From contig NZ_CP025513.1 in the NCBI RefSeq assembly GCF_003491345.1, positions 981,501-1,045,500 of the forward strand: 64,000 nucleotides of DNA. Reading direction: 5' to 3'. Made by a program: the position numbers and the translations under genes. Numbering within the stretch: position 1 is the stretch's first letter; each line of letters begins with the position of its first letter. The notes under the pieces were generated by a model. That model was not told the DNA's origin. It searched no databases and saw only the letters and a list, made by a program, of their open reading frames with translations. Of the stretch, positions 1-8,064 are shown in pieces. Source of the stretch: Neorhizobium sp. SOG26 (GTDB lineage Bacteria > Pseudomonadota > Alphaproteobacteria > Rhizobiales > Rhizobiaceae).

Positions 1-681
1 CATCCCGTGCTGCGAAAGGATGCCGCTCATGTCGTAGGCTCGCTCCTGCAGCATGTTCCAGAGCCCCGCCTCGTGCAGGCTGCGAACAACGGCGGACAAC
101 AGACCCGCAGCAACAAAGAGAATGAAGATGCCCGTCCAGCGGAAGAAGCGTTTAAGGTTGAGCCGAATGCCGAAGGCATAGATGATGTATCCGATCGCGA
201 TCGAGACCAGCAATCCCGCCAGCGCGGAGAGGGGAGCCGCGGGACCAGCGCTCTGCTGGAAGATGGCAAGCAGAAAGAATACGGATTCCAGGCCTTCGCG
301 GGCGACGGCGAAGAACACCATGAGGATCAACCCCGTCCCGCTGCTGCCCGACGACAGTGCGGCCTCGACTGAGTCCTGCAGCTCATTCTTGATCGACCGC
401 GCGGCTTTCTTCATCCAGAAGACCATGGACACGAGCACGACAACGGCAATCAGCCCAACAGCCGCCTCGAAACCTTCCTGGAGTTTTTGCGGGAACTGCG
501 CATTGGCATACTGCAGAGCGGCGCCGACGAGCAGCGACAGGGACACCGCCAGGAGGATGCCGATCCAGACGGCGGGCATCCAGGCCGAGCGGCCGGTGCG
601 GCGCAGGTATCCAGCGACGATGCCGACGATCAATGCGGCCTCGATCCCCTCGCGGAGCATGATGAGGAATGGAGCGAACGT
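1..681 (-). CDS. efeU: EfeU/FTR1-family iron permease, 3' end beyond the window
   Basis: Inner-membrane permease of the EfeUOB type, which imports ferrous/ferric iron together with periplasmic EfeO and EfeB. The translated minus strand shows the two diagnostic acidic motifs REGIE (near the N terminus) and REGLES (about residue 110), each inside a hydrophobic helix, and several further membrane segments. The reading frame is open to the window edge, so the C terminus is missing. The start is a problem: alignment by eye to EfeU (M-F-x-P-F-L-I-M-L-R-E-G) puts the initiator at 679-681, which reads ACG, eight bases after a purine-rich GGGAAAGG. Other choices in frame are TTG at 700-702 or the internal ATG at 658-660. 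The first upstream in-frame stop is at 736-738. Family call is firm; the start is not. Confidence 0.85.
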
Positions 682-737
682 GGGAGTGACCTTTCCCAGC
701 AATTGATCTTGATTGGCGGTGTCAGGTTTTAATGCTT

Positions 738-1070
738 AAATTGCCCCAAGTTCAAGAGGATTGTTTACGCCTATTGTCAGCTTTTGCGTTGGCAGGGCGA
801 GGGCTGAAAAAAGGCTGTTGCAGCCAATCTAGGGCGCTTGGTCGCGGAACCTGCGGAAATGGTCGGTCAGCGCCCGCAGCTTCTGCGTTACAGTGCGGCT
901 GCACGAGATCTACCTTCTGCGGGTTGAGCCGGCGCACAGTCGACGGGCCCGTGGGACTTCTACAACCTCATTGTAACGGTGCCGGATGAGCAAGCTTATC
1001 GGGAGGTTGATCGATGCAACCATCAGGCCTGGCGGCGGTTGGATGTTCCATAATGCCGATTATCTGATTG
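738..1070. other. Intergenic stretch between efeU and the insertion sequence
   Basis: About 330 bases without a supportable gene. It should contain the efeU promoter, but I recognise no clear iron-responsive operator. The only suggestive coding signal is a 41-codon open stretch without an ATG on the plus strand (about 927-1053), which follows a TGA and stops just before the insertion sequence. It could be a gene remnant or chance. Confidence 0.4.
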
Positions 1071-1075
1071 AAAAG
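1071..1075. repeat. Left copy of 5-bp target duplication (AAAAG)
   Basis: AAAAG directly abuts the TGTAG left tip of the insertion sequence and is repeated exactly at 2708-2712 after the right tip. This is the expected footprint of transposition into an AT-rich intergenic site. Confidence 0.8.
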
Positions 1076-2707
1076 TGTAGCCGCAAAGTTGGAATGTCCT
1101 GTTTCTGCAAAGTTGGAATGTCACACTCCCCGGGTCTGAATGATGCCTGGGAGATTGCAGATGGGATTGATAGCGATGAGCGAGCGCGATCTGCGGCGGA
1201 TCGAGGTTTTATCGAAGGTCGCTGGCGGACGGATGACGACGGTGTCAGCGGCGCATGTGCTTGACCTGAGCGAGCGCCAGGTGCGCCGGCTTCTGGAGCG
1301 AATACGGACTGGCGGCGCGGCGTCGATCCGGCACAAGGCGATCGGCCGGCCATCGAACAACCGGATCAGCGACGGCGTTCGGGATTATGCGATGATGCTG
1401 GTGCGCGAACGTTATGCGGATTTCGGTCCGACCTTGGCGACGGAGAAGCTTGCTGAACGCGATGGTTTGCGCGTGTCGCGCGAGACGGTGCGCGGTTGGA
1501 TGTCCGAGGCTGGACTGTGGTTGTCACGCAAACAGCGTCGGACGTTTCATCAGCCGCGTCTGCGCCGCGAAGCTTATGGCGAACTGGTGCAGATCGATGG
1601 GTCGGAGCATCGCTGGTTCGAGGATCGCGGACCGCCATGCTCGCTGTTGGTGTTTGTCGATGATGCGACTGGCAGGCTGATGCAATTGCGCTTCGTGCGC
1701 TCGGAAAGTGCCTTCACCTACTTCGAGGCGCTAGATCTCTATCTCCAGCGTCACGGCGCACCGATCGCCTTTTACTCGGACAAGCATTCGGTGTTCCGGG
1801 TGGCGAAGAAGGATGCCAGGGGTGGCCAGGGCATGACCCAGTTCGGGCGTGCACTTTGCGAGTTAAACATCGAGATTCTTTGCGCGAATTCGAGCCAGGC
1901 CAAGGGCCGCGTCGAGCGGATGAATCGGACGCTGCAGGATCGGCTGGTCAAGGAGCTGCGGCTGGCTGGCATCGACGATATGGAGGCTGGCAATGCGTTC
2001 TTGCCGGGCTTCATGGAGGATTACAACAGGCGGTTTGCGGTGGTCCCTGCCCGGCCCGATGATTTGCACCGGCCGATCAATCTGGGGCCGGACCGATTGG
2101 CGGAGATCCTGTGCAAGCGCGAGCAACGTTATGTCGGAGCGCAGCTGGCGTTTTCGTTCGAGCGCAAGCGGATCATGCTGCAGGAGACCGATGTGACGCG
2201 GGGGCTGGTTGGTCGCTATGTCGAGACCTATGCCTATGCGGACGGTCGCCTGGAGGTGCGTTGGAAAGGATATTCCCTGCCCTACACGGTGTTCGACAAG
2301 GACCAGCGGGTGACGCATGCGGCGATCACGGAGAACAAGCGACTGGGTGATGTTCTGGCCTATATCAAGGAACGCCAGGATCAGCAGTCGAAGCCGGACG
2401 TAAAGACCAACAGCGAGAAGATTGGCTATAAACCGCGTGGCCGGAAACCCGGTCCCCGGACAGATTACATGAACGATCCGGCGATCATCGCGCGACATGA
2501 GAAGGCACTGTTGCGGCAGCAAGCCGCAGAGTGAATGCTCGTTCGAATAGCCTCAAAGCTAAAGCCGAGGGGTGGTTCTCACCCGCCCCGATCTGATCTT
2601 GCAACCGGGATCAGCCGCTCAGATCGGGGCTGGTCCTCGTCCCATGCGGCGACTTCTCGGACATTTCTTTTTTGCAGGCTGGCGGACATTTCGACCTTGC
2701 CGTCACA
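1076..2707 (+). mobile_element. Intact ISNCY-type insertion sequence, 1632 bp
   Basis: The element is bounded by imperfect inverted repeats. The left tip is TGTAGCCGCAAAGTTGGAAT and the right tip read inward begins TGTGACGGCAAGGTCGAAAT. Each end carries two copies of a related 16-mer: left GCAAAGTTGGAATGTC at 1083-1098 and 1107-1122, right at 2660-2675 and 2685-2700 in inverted orientation. These are probably paired transposase-binding sites. A 5-bp duplication AAAAG flanks it. One transposase gene fills the interior. The element lies between efeU and a 25-residue membrane peptide gene and interrupts no obvious reading frame. The complete transposase and matched ends suggest a recent insertion. 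Confidence 0.85.
1161..2534 (+). CDS. ISNCY-family DDE transposase
   Basis: 457-residue transposase that cuts and joins the ends of the surrounding element. An N-terminal helix-turn-helix region (around residues 5-55, with a run like VLDLSERQVRRLLERIR) is followed by an RNase H-like integrase core. The acidic triad is visible as D in QIDGSEHRWF, D in FYSDKHSVF and E in GRVERMNRTL. The C-terminal part contains a basic tail (KPRGRKPGP). The start at 1161 is chosen because GGGAG lies a suitable distance upstream; an alternative ATG is at 1176 and an extended frame reaches 1140. No frameshift is seen, so it is probably active. The assignment to the ISNCY group rests on overall resemblance. Confidence 0.85.
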   Translation: MGLIAMSERDLRRIEVLSKVAGGRMTTVSAAHVLDLSERQVRRLLERIRTGGAASIRHKAIGRPSNNRISDGVRDYAMMLVRERYADFGPTLATEKLAERDGLRVSRETVRGWMSEAGLWLSRKQRRTFHQPRLRREAYGELVQIDGSEHRWFEDRGPPCSLLVFVDDATGRLMQLRFVRSESAFTYFEALDLYLQRHGAPIAFYSDKHSVFRVAKKDARGGQGMTQFGRALCELNIEILCANSSQAKGRVERMNRTLQDRLVKELRLAGIDDMEAGNAFLPGFMEDYNRRFAVVPARPDDLHRPINLGPDRLAEILCKREQRYVGAQLAFSFERKRIMLQETDVTRGLVGRYVETYAYADGRLEVRWKGYSLPYTVFDKDQRVTHAAITENKRLGDVLAYIKERQDQQSKPDVKTNSEKIGYKPRGRKPGPRTDYMNDPAIIARHEKALLRQQAAE

Positions 2708-2712
2708 AAAAG
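2708..2712. repeat. Right copy of 5-bp target duplication (AAAAG)
   Basis: Matches 1071-1075 exactly and begins immediately after the terminal CACA of the insertion sequence. Confidence 0.8.
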
Positions 2713-2812
2713 TTACGCCCGGCATCTGCGAAGGCTAAAGGAACCTCTTCCGGTTGATGACGTTGAGTTCCCGCAAGACAAAGACCTCAACATAGTCAAC
2801 AGGAGACACAAC

Positions 2813-2890
2813 ATGGGTCGCGGTATTCTTCTCTGGCTTCTTGGTATCCCCCTGCCGATCGTCATTCTTCTCGTCCTGTTCCTGCGCTAA
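2813..2890 (+). CDS. 25-residue single-pass membrane peptide
   Basis: A tiny open frame coding for a peptide that starts MGRGILLWLLG and continues as an almost uninterrupted hydrophobic helix with two prolines, ending in Arg. A strong AGGAG lies eight bases before the ATG, the best evidence that it is translated. It is probably an inner-membrane microprotein with its N terminus in the cytoplasm. The function is unknown. The insertion sequence ends about 100 bases upstream, so its native promoter may have been separated or replaced. The longer in-frame extension upstream runs into the insertion sequence and is not expected to be used. Confidence 0.6.
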   Translation: MGRGILLWLLGIPLPIVILLVLFLR

Positions 2891-2982
2891 CAGGCACGGG
2901 CATCTGAAAGCCAACCATGGCAGCATCGGCATCAAGTCCGATGCTCCATCCTTCATGAACAGTTCGACCGCCGCTCCGGCGA

Positions 2983-3282
2983 TCAGCCTTCCTTCCCGGC
3001 GGCGGATGTTCTATCGAGATGGCCAAGGTCGCGGTCCGGATCAATCACGTCCCGCACCCGCTGCTTAAGCTCCTTGGGTCCAGGGAAACCGCCGTCCCGT
3101 TTCCGCTCCCATAGCAGTTCGCCATCAAGCCTGATCTCGAAATTGCCGCCGGTGCCGGGCACCAGCGCCACCTCAGCGAGCGAATCGCCGAACGTCTGCA
3201 GCAGTTCCTGCGCCATCCATCCCGCTCTCAGCAGCCAGTTGCACTGGGTGCAGTACAAGATCGTTACGCGCGGCTTGGTCAT
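2983..3282 (-). CDS. SelT/SelW/SelH-family (Rdx) thioredoxin-like protein
   Basis: 99-residue protein of the Rdx family, small cytosolic proteins with a thioredoxin-like fold proposed to act in redox control. The defining CxxC is present near the N terminus (YCTQCNWLLRA), here with cysteine rather than selenocysteine, followed by the typical stretch ending in GGNFEI and a conserved GFP segment. The start has a good ribosome site (CAGGAG) just upstream. It is transcribed towards the 25-residue membrane peptide gene and divergently from doxX. A precise substrate is not known for bacterial members. Confidence 0.85.
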   Translation of the reverse strand: MTKPRVTILYCTQCNWLLRAGWMAQELLQTFGDSLAEVALVPGTGGNFEIRLDGELLWERKRDGGFPGPKELKQRVRDVIDPDRDLGHLDRTSAAGKEG

Positions 3283-3425
3283 CTAAGTCTCCTGTCGCAA
3301 TACGGGCTCTTTCACGAGAATGTCACCTGCCGGGCTCAAGGTTTTGATCGCCATTGGCTCGACAGGGTTAAAAGAGGAAGCGATGTGAAGCCGTGATTGA
3401 TTCAACATCCTCTGAAGGTCCTCCC

Positions 3426-3875
3426 ATGTCTTTTGATTCCGCAGGTCGCTCGAAGCTGATCGTACCAGCTCTGGCGCCGCTTTATAGCTCCACCGAACAG
3501 ATCGTCGAGACGATCCTGCGCGTCACCGCGGGCGTTCTGCTTGTTACCCACGGCATGATGAAGATCGTCAACCCGTTTGGCGCGGTCGGCATGGTGGAGA
3601 GCCTCGGCTTCTACCCCGGCGTCTTCTGGTCGCCGCTGCTCGCCGCGACCGAGTTCTTTGGCGGCATCCTCGTCGCGATCGGCCTGTTCACGCGACCCGC
3701 TTCGTTCGCGGCAATGATCGTGCTCCTCGTCACCGTCTATTTCCACGGCATCGTGCGCGCCGAAGGCCTGGCCGGAGCGGAAAAATCCATCCTGTGGAGC
3801 GCAGTCTTCCTGTTCTTCGCCATCCGCGGCGGAAACCGGCATTCCGTTGACGCGCGGCTCTCGCGCACATTCTGA
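3426..3875 (+). CDS. DoxX-family membrane protein
   Basis: 149-residue inner-membrane protein with about four hydrophobic segments, the usual size for DoxX proteins. Typical features are the helix RVTAGVLLVTHGMMKI near residue 35 and the EFFGGILVAIGLFTRPAS segment in the middle. DoxX proteins are quinone-linked or redox-associated membrane subunits whose individual roles are often unknown. The ATG at 3426 follows an AAGG; an upstream start at 3393 is possible. It stands alone between a divergent SelW-like gene and a GH25 gene. Confidence 0.8.
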   Translation: MSFDSAGRSKLIVPALAPLYSSTEQIVETILRVTAGVLLVTHGMMKIVNPFGAVGMVESLGFYPGVFWSPLLAATEFFGGILVAIGLFTRPASFAAMIVLLVTVYFHGIVRAEGLAGAEKSILWSAVFLFFAIRGGNRHSVDARLSRTF

Positions 3876-3942
3876 ACTGACTTCAGCCGGCGATCCCAAC
3901 GATCTCCGGCTCCCTCCCCGCCCTAAAATTCGCTTATTAGCC

Positions 3943-3958
3943 ATTTCGCATGCGAAAT
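3943..3958. promoter_or_regulatory. 16-bp perfect palindrome upstream of the GH25 lipoprotein gene
   Basis: ATTTCGCATGCGAAAT is fully self-complementary and sits about 115 bases before the start of the GH25 gene in otherwise structureless intergenic DNA. The length and symmetry suit a dimeric helix-turn-helix repressor site. The binding protein is unknown. Confidence 0.5.
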
Positions 3959-4071
3959 ACGCCCCGTGTAAAGATTGCATTCAGGATTTCCTGGTAATCC
4001 TCTGTTAGCAATTCTCGTCGATTTGCGACGGCGTGGGCTGCCTCTCTTGTTGTTTTGCGTACGGGTTAGAG

Positions 4072-5166
4072 ATGCGAATATCGGCTGCACCAGCAATCCT
4101 TCTTGCATGCCTGAGCTTGTCCAGTTGCTTCTGGTCCGACGACGTCGTCGCGCGCCGGGAAACAACCGGCTCCATCGCGCGTCCCGCTGCCCCGGTTCCG
4201 TCCGTCGGCGTCGGCAAGAGCGGCCGGATCGACGCGAACCGCTCGGCAGAAACGGCATCTCCACAACTTGCCTCCGCCTCCCCCGCGTCTTCCGGTGAAC
4301 CGCATCTGGAACAACTTGCATGGGCCGATGCGGAGCGCCCGCCGCAGGCTTTCGCGAGCCAGACGACGGTCGGCATGCCGCTACCAACAGGTCGACCGGT
4401 GGCCATTCTGATGCCCGATAACCCTGCAGTTGATCCGGCACCCCGGCGCGGCGAGCGGATGCGCATCTATAGCCGCCAGTTCCGTGACGCCAAGCCGATC
4501 GATTTTGGGCGCGTAACGCCGAAACACTATCCGGTACATGGCGTCGACGTGTCGCGTTGGCAGGGCGAGATCGACTGGGCCAAGCTGCGGACCCAGGGGG
4601 CGAACTTCGCCTACATCAAGGCAACCGATGGCGGCGACCATCTCGACCCGATGTTCAAGACCAACTGGAACCGCGCCAAGGCAGCGGGCCTTAAGCGTGG
4701 CGCCTACCATTTCTTCTATTGGTGCCGTGTTGCCAGCGAACAGGCGGATTGGTTCATCCGCAATGTGCCGCGCGATCCGGATGCACTGCCGCCGGTCATC
4801 GACGTGGAATGGAACGGCGACTCGCGGTGCAAGCAGCGCATCAGCCGCGCCCGCGTGCTGGAAAAAATGCAGGTGTTCATGGACAAGATCGAGCGCCACT
4901 ATGGCCAGCGTCCGATCATCTACACGGCTCCCGATTTCTACAAAGACAACCTGCAGGGCGAGTTCCTGGATTATCCGTTCTGGCTGCGCGCCGTCGCGCA
5001 GCACCCCTCGAAGGTTTACCCTGGCCGCAAGTGGGTCTTCTGGCAGTATTCCGGATCTGGCCTATCGCATGGCGTGAGCGAAAAAATCGACCTAAATGCC
5101 TTCCACGGAACGGTGGAGCAATGGCACAGCTGGATAAACTCAAAGGCACTTGTCGCCCGAAACTGA
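4072..5166 (+). CDS. Glycoside hydrolase family 25 (lysozyme-type) lipoprotein
   Basis: 364-residue predicted muramidase acting on peptidoglycan from the cell envelope. The N terminus is a short basic, hydrophobic signal ending in the lipobox LSSC (Cys19), so it is probably lipidated. A low-complexity Ser/Ala/Pro linker of about 120 residues follows. The GH25 domain begins near HGVDVSRWQG and contains the catalytic-type acidic pair in PVIDVEWNG and the late IDLNAFHG segment of the family. The ATG at 4072 is chosen because it gives a proper signal peptide; the frame is open from 4033. It is monocistronic, with a hairpin terminator directly after it. The role, remodelling or release of the wall versus attack on competitors, cannot be told from sequence. 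Confidence 0.88.
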   Translation: MRISAAPAILLACLSLSSCFWSDDVVARRETTGSIARPAAPVPSVGVGKSGRIDANRSAETASPQLASASPASSGEPHLEQLAWADAERPPQAFASQTTVGMPLPTGRPVAILMPDNPAVDPAPRRGERMRIYSRQFRDAKPIDFGRVTPKHYPVHGVDVSRWQGEIDWAKLRTQGANFAYIKATDGGDHLDPMFKTNWNRAKAAGLKRGAYHFFYWCRVASEQADWFIRNVPRDPDALPPVIDVEWNGDSRCKQRISRARVLEKMQVFMDKIERHYGQRPIIYTAPDFYKDNLQGEFLDYPFWLRAVAQHPSKVYPGRKWVFWQYSGSGLSHGVSEKIDLNAFHGTVEQWHSWINSKALVARN

Positions 5167-5186
5167 TCTTGCCTGACGAGAATTTG

Positions 5187-5221
5187 AAAAGGACTGGCCT
5201 TCGGAGGTCAGTCCTTTTTTG
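5187..5221. terminator. Rho-independent terminator, probably bidirectional
   Basis: Stem AAAAGGACTGGCC with TTCGG loop and AGGTCAGTCCTTTT, followed by T6. On the minus strand the same hairpin ends in four T residues. It serves the GH25 gene and the convergent small gene, whose stop codon lies within the stem. Confidence 0.85.
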
Positions 5222-5453
5222 CGTTCAGGTTTCGGCGATTCTCCCAATGCCATTCGACGTTGCCCGGAATGAAACCGAGCCGCGGGTTTCGGGTCGCGAT
5301 GATGCGCCCCGCCGCCGAGTTTGGCGTGAAGGGATCAATGTCTTCGCAGAAGGTCTCGAAGCTGTTCCTCCAGTGAGGATGGACATGCTGACTGGACGTG
5401 AGCATTCGGCGATATTGCTCGCGTAGAAACCGTTGTTTTCTCGTTTTAGGCAT
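5208..5453 (-). CDS. 81-residue HNH-like small protein of unknown function
   Basis: Basic protein with many aromatic residues. Its C-terminal part (RLGFIPGNVEWHWENRRN) resembles the GYxPGNVxW segment seen in HNH-type and phage-associated nucleases, but no complete HNH histidine/asparagine motif is visible, so catalytic activity is doubtful. The frame ends inside the shared terminator hairpin. I cannot name a family with confidence. It could be a domesticated phage fragment. Confidence 0.5.
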   Translation of the reverse strand: MPKTRKQRFLREQYRRMLTSSQHVHPHWRNSFETFCEDIDPFTPNSAAGRIIATRNPRLGFIPGNVEWHWENRRNLNAKKD

Positions 5454-5567
5454 GGCTCACAGATGGGCGCCGGCGATTCTTTTCGCAACTGCCCGCGACG
5501 TTTTTGCCCTGTCTTATGGCTTGCGAACAAAGGTGCGATGGCGGCGCGCTTTTCTTCCCGTATTCAG

Positions 5568-5604
5568 TTTCATTGCGTTTCGCTGCATATGAGCTAAAAC
5601 GAAA
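5568..5604. promoter_or_regulatory. Candidate GlpR operator upstream of glpR
   Basis: TTTCATT (5568), TTTCGCT (5578) and the inverted AAAACGAAA (5596-5604) lie just upstream of the glpR start and share the TTTCG core found in three phased copies before glpD. This suggests autoregulation by the DeoR-type GlpR. The assignment is inference from motif sharing. Confidence 0.45.
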
Positions 5605-5627
5605 CAGAAATGAATAGCGGGGGCATC

Positions 5628-6401
5628 ATGTTCCTTTCTGATCGCCAGGCGAAGATCATCGAGATGGCCAAATCCGCCGGGCGCGTGCTGGTGGATGACC
5701 TGGCGGTCCATTTCTCCGTCACCCCGCAGACGATCCGCAAGGACTTGAACGACCTCTGCGATGCCCAACTGCTGAACCGCATCCATGGTGGCGCGACGCT
5801 GCCGCGCGGCACCGAAAACATGCGGTATGAAGCGCGGCGCCAGATGGCGGCGGCGGAAAAGCAGGCGATTGGCGCTGCCGCCGCGCAGCTGATCCCCAAC
5901 AACACTTCGCTGTTCATCAATATCGGCACCACGACGGAGGCGGTTGGCGAGGCGCTCGTGGACCACAAGGAACTGATGGTGGTCACCAATAACATTAATG
6001 TCGCCAACACCTTGCGGCTGGTTGATGATATCGATGTGGTCATCGCCGGCGGTGTGGTGCGCCAGTCCGATGGTGGGATCGTTGGCGAAGCAGCAGTCGA
6101 CTTCATCCGGCAGTTCAAGGTGGATTATGCCGTAATTGGCGCGTCCGCCATCGATCCGGACGGATCGATCTTCGACTATGACTTCCGTGAGGTGAAGGTG
6201 GCGCAGGCGATCATCGCCAATGCACGCCACGTGATCCTTGTTGCTGACTCGAGCAAGTTCGAGCGCACGGCGCCGGTGCGCATCGGCCAGATCAGCCAGA
6301 TCCACACCTTCATTACAGATAGATGCGAGTGGGCGGAGTTCCGCGGGATGTGCGAGCAGAGCGGCGTGAGGTTGATCGAGACCTCTGAGTTGGCGTCCTG
6401 A
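5628..6401 (+). CDS. glpR: DeoR-family glycerol-3-phosphate regulon repressor
   Basis: 257-residue cytosolic repressor. An N-terminal winged helix of DeoR type (residues about 5-57, including the DLAVHFSVTPQTIRKDL recognition region and the RIHGGA segment) precedes a sugar-phosphate-sensing DeoR C-terminal domain with the expected IGTTT and VIGASAIDPDGSIFDYDFRE motifs. It lies directly upstream of glpD and the glycerol importer on the same strand, which indicates that it controls them and is relieved by a phosphorylated glycerol metabolite. The start at 5628 follows a G-rich ribosome site; 5610 is an alternative. Confidence 0.9.
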   Translation: MFLSDRQAKIIEMAKSAGRVLVDDLAVHFSVTPQTIRKDLNDLCDAQLLNRIHGGATLPRGTENMRYEARRQMAAAEKQAIGAAAAQLIPNNTSLFINIGTTTEAVGEALVDHKELMVVTNNINVANTLRLVDDIDVVIAGGVVRQSDGGIVGEAAVDFIRQFKVDYAVIGASAIDPDGSIFDYDFREVKVAQAIIANARHVILVADSSKFERTAPVRIGQISQIHTFITDRCEWAEFRGMCEQSGVRLIETSELAS

Positions 6402-6417
6402 CCGTACCCCCAGTAGC

Positions 6418-6468
6418 TTTCGTTTGACATTCGAAAAATTTCGGTTCTAATCTCCTGAAGTTTCGATT
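6418..6468 (+). promoter_or_regulatory. glpD promoter with three phased TTTCGNTT repeats
   Basis: A near-consensus sigma-70 promoter is visible: TTGACA at 6424-6429, 16-base spacer, TCTAAT at 6446-6451. It is overlaid by direct repeats TTTCGTTT (6418-6425), TTTCGGTT (6439-6446) and TTTCGATT (6461-6468), starting 21 and 22 bases apart, i.e. two helical turns. Such phased repeats fit cooperative binding of a DeoR-type repressor, most likely the adjacent GlpR. Confidence 0.7.
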
Positions 6469-6507
6469 TGAGCAGCGGGCGCTGCCTCTCCGGCAGCCGA
6501 CAGGTAC

Positions 6508-8025
6508 ATGAACCAAGACGTGCTGGACATCTTTGTCATTGGAGGCGGTATCAACGGGTGCGGTATCGCACGCGACGCCGTCGGCCGTGGCTACAAGGTG
6601 GCCCTGGCGGAAATGAACGACTTTGCATCGGGCACCTCGTCCGGCGCGACCAAGCTTATCCACGGCGGCCTTCGCTACCTCGAACATTACGAGTTCCGGC
6701 TGGTTCGCGAATCGCTGATGGAGCGCGAAGTGCTGTGGGCCATGGCGCCGCATATCATCTGGCCGATGCGCTTTGTCCTGCCCTACCACAAGGGCGGCAT
6801 CCGGCCCGCCTGGCTGATCAGGCTGGGCCTGTTTCTCTACGACCATCTCGGTGGCCGCAAACTGCTTCCCCCGACAGCGACGCTCGACATGCGCAGCGAC
6901 CCTGCGGGCAAACCGTTGAAGCCGCTCTTCACCAAGGCGTTTGAATATTCCGACGGCTGGGTGGATGACGCGCGCATGGTGGTGCTCAATGCGCGTGACG
7001 CCGCAGACAAAGGTGCGACGATCCTGCCGCGGACCAAGGTCATTTCAGCCCGTCGTGAAGGTGGCGTCTGGATCATCGAGACCCGTAACACGCTGACTGG
7101 TGAAACGGGCACCTATACTTCTCGGATGCTGGTCAATGCCGCTGGCCCTTGGGTGGACCAGGTCATCCGCACCGCGTTTGGCAAGAACGATGCCAAGCAT
7201 GTTCGGCTCGTGCAGGGCAGCCACATCGTCATCCGCAAGAAGTTCGAGGGCGAGCGCGCCTACTTCTTCCAGAACCCGGACAACCGGATCATCTTCGCGA
7301 TCCCTTATGAGCGTGATTTCACGTTGATCGGCACGACCGACCGCGATTTCAACGAGGATCCGAAGAGCATCCAGATTACCGACGAAGAGACGGATTATCT
7401 CTGCAAGGCGGCCAGCGAGTACTTCCGCGAGCCGGTGCGGCGCGAGGACATCGTCTGGACCTATTCTGCCGTACGCCCCCTCTTCGATGACGGTGCCTCC
7501 AAGGCGCAGGAAGCGACACGCGACTACGTGCTCAAGCTCGAGACCGAAGAGGCCGCACCGCTTCTCAATGTTTTCGGCGGTAAGCTCACCACCTACCGGC
7601 GCCTGGCCGAGCATGCATTGGAGAAGATCGGCGAGGCGATCGGTCCTAAGGGCAAGCCGTGGACAGCGCAAAGCCATCTTCCGGGCGGCGATTTCGCGAC
7701 GAAAGGCTACGAAACCGAAGTTGCGAAATTGAAGTCAAACTACGGCTTCCTTTCGGACGGGCATGCCCGTCGGCTGGTTCGCCGTTATGGCACCCGATCC
7801 GCTGTTCTGTTGGGCAATGCTGCCAGTATTGCAGATCTCGGGCAGCATTTCGGTGGTGATCTCTATGAGGCGGAGGTTCGCTACCTGATCGAAAACGAAT
7901 GGGCGATGAGCGCCGAGGACGTCCTTTGGAGGAGGACGAAGGACGGCTTGCGCGTGGATGAGAATGGTAAGAGGCTGTTGGAGGAGTACATGGCCGCATT
8001 ACCAGCCGGACGAATGGCTGGTTGA
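6508..8025 (+). CDS. glpD: Glycerol-3-phosphate dehydrogenase (aerobic, FAD)
   Basis: 505-residue flavoenzyme oxidising sn-glycerol-3-phosphate to dihydroxyacetone phosphate and feeding electrons to quinone at the inner membrane. The FAD-binding dinucleotide fold is at the extreme N terminus (DIFVIGGGINGCGIARDA), followed by the ASGTSSGATKLIHGG motif and the C-terminal domain with NVFGGKLTTYRRLAE. Length matches the family. It follows glpR and precedes glpSTPQUV, giving a complete uptake-and-oxidation module; no glycerol kinase is in the window. Confidence 0.96.
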   Translation: MNQDVLDIFVIGGGINGCGIARDAVGRGYKVALAEMNDFASGTSSGATKLIHGGLRYLEHYEFRLVRESLMEREVLWAMAPHIIWPMRFVLPYHKGGIRPAWLIRLGLFLYDHLGGRKLLPPTATLDMRSDPAGKPLKPLFTKAFEYSDGWVDDARMVVLNARDAADKGATILPRTKVISARREGGVWIIETRNTLTGETGTYTSRMLVNAAGPWVDQVIRTAFGKNDAKHVRLVQGSHIVIRKKFEGERAYFFQNPDNRIIFAIPYERDFTLIGTTDRDFNEDPKSIQITDEETDYLCKAASEYFREPVRREDIVWTYSAVRPLFDDGASKAQEATRDYVLKLETEEAAPLLNVFGGKLTTYRRLAEHALEKIGEAIGPKGKPWTAQSHLPGGDFATKGYETEVAKLKSNYGFLSDGHARRLVRRYGTRSAVLLGNAASIADLGQHFGGDLYEAEVRYLIENEWAMSAEDVLWRRTKDGLRVDENGKRLLEEYMAALPAGRMAG

Positions 8026-8064
8026 CGGCGTGTGTTCCCGCTGTGAGGAGGCGGGGGAACAGGC

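Noticed and set aside
752-937. Small minus-strand frame between efeU and the insertion sequence
   Set aside because: No ribosome site, no recognisable pattern, and biased composition; treated as non-coding.
2983-3282. Selenoprotein (Sec) reading for the SelW-like gene
   Set aside because: The motif is CTQC with ordinary cysteine codons and no in-frame TGA.
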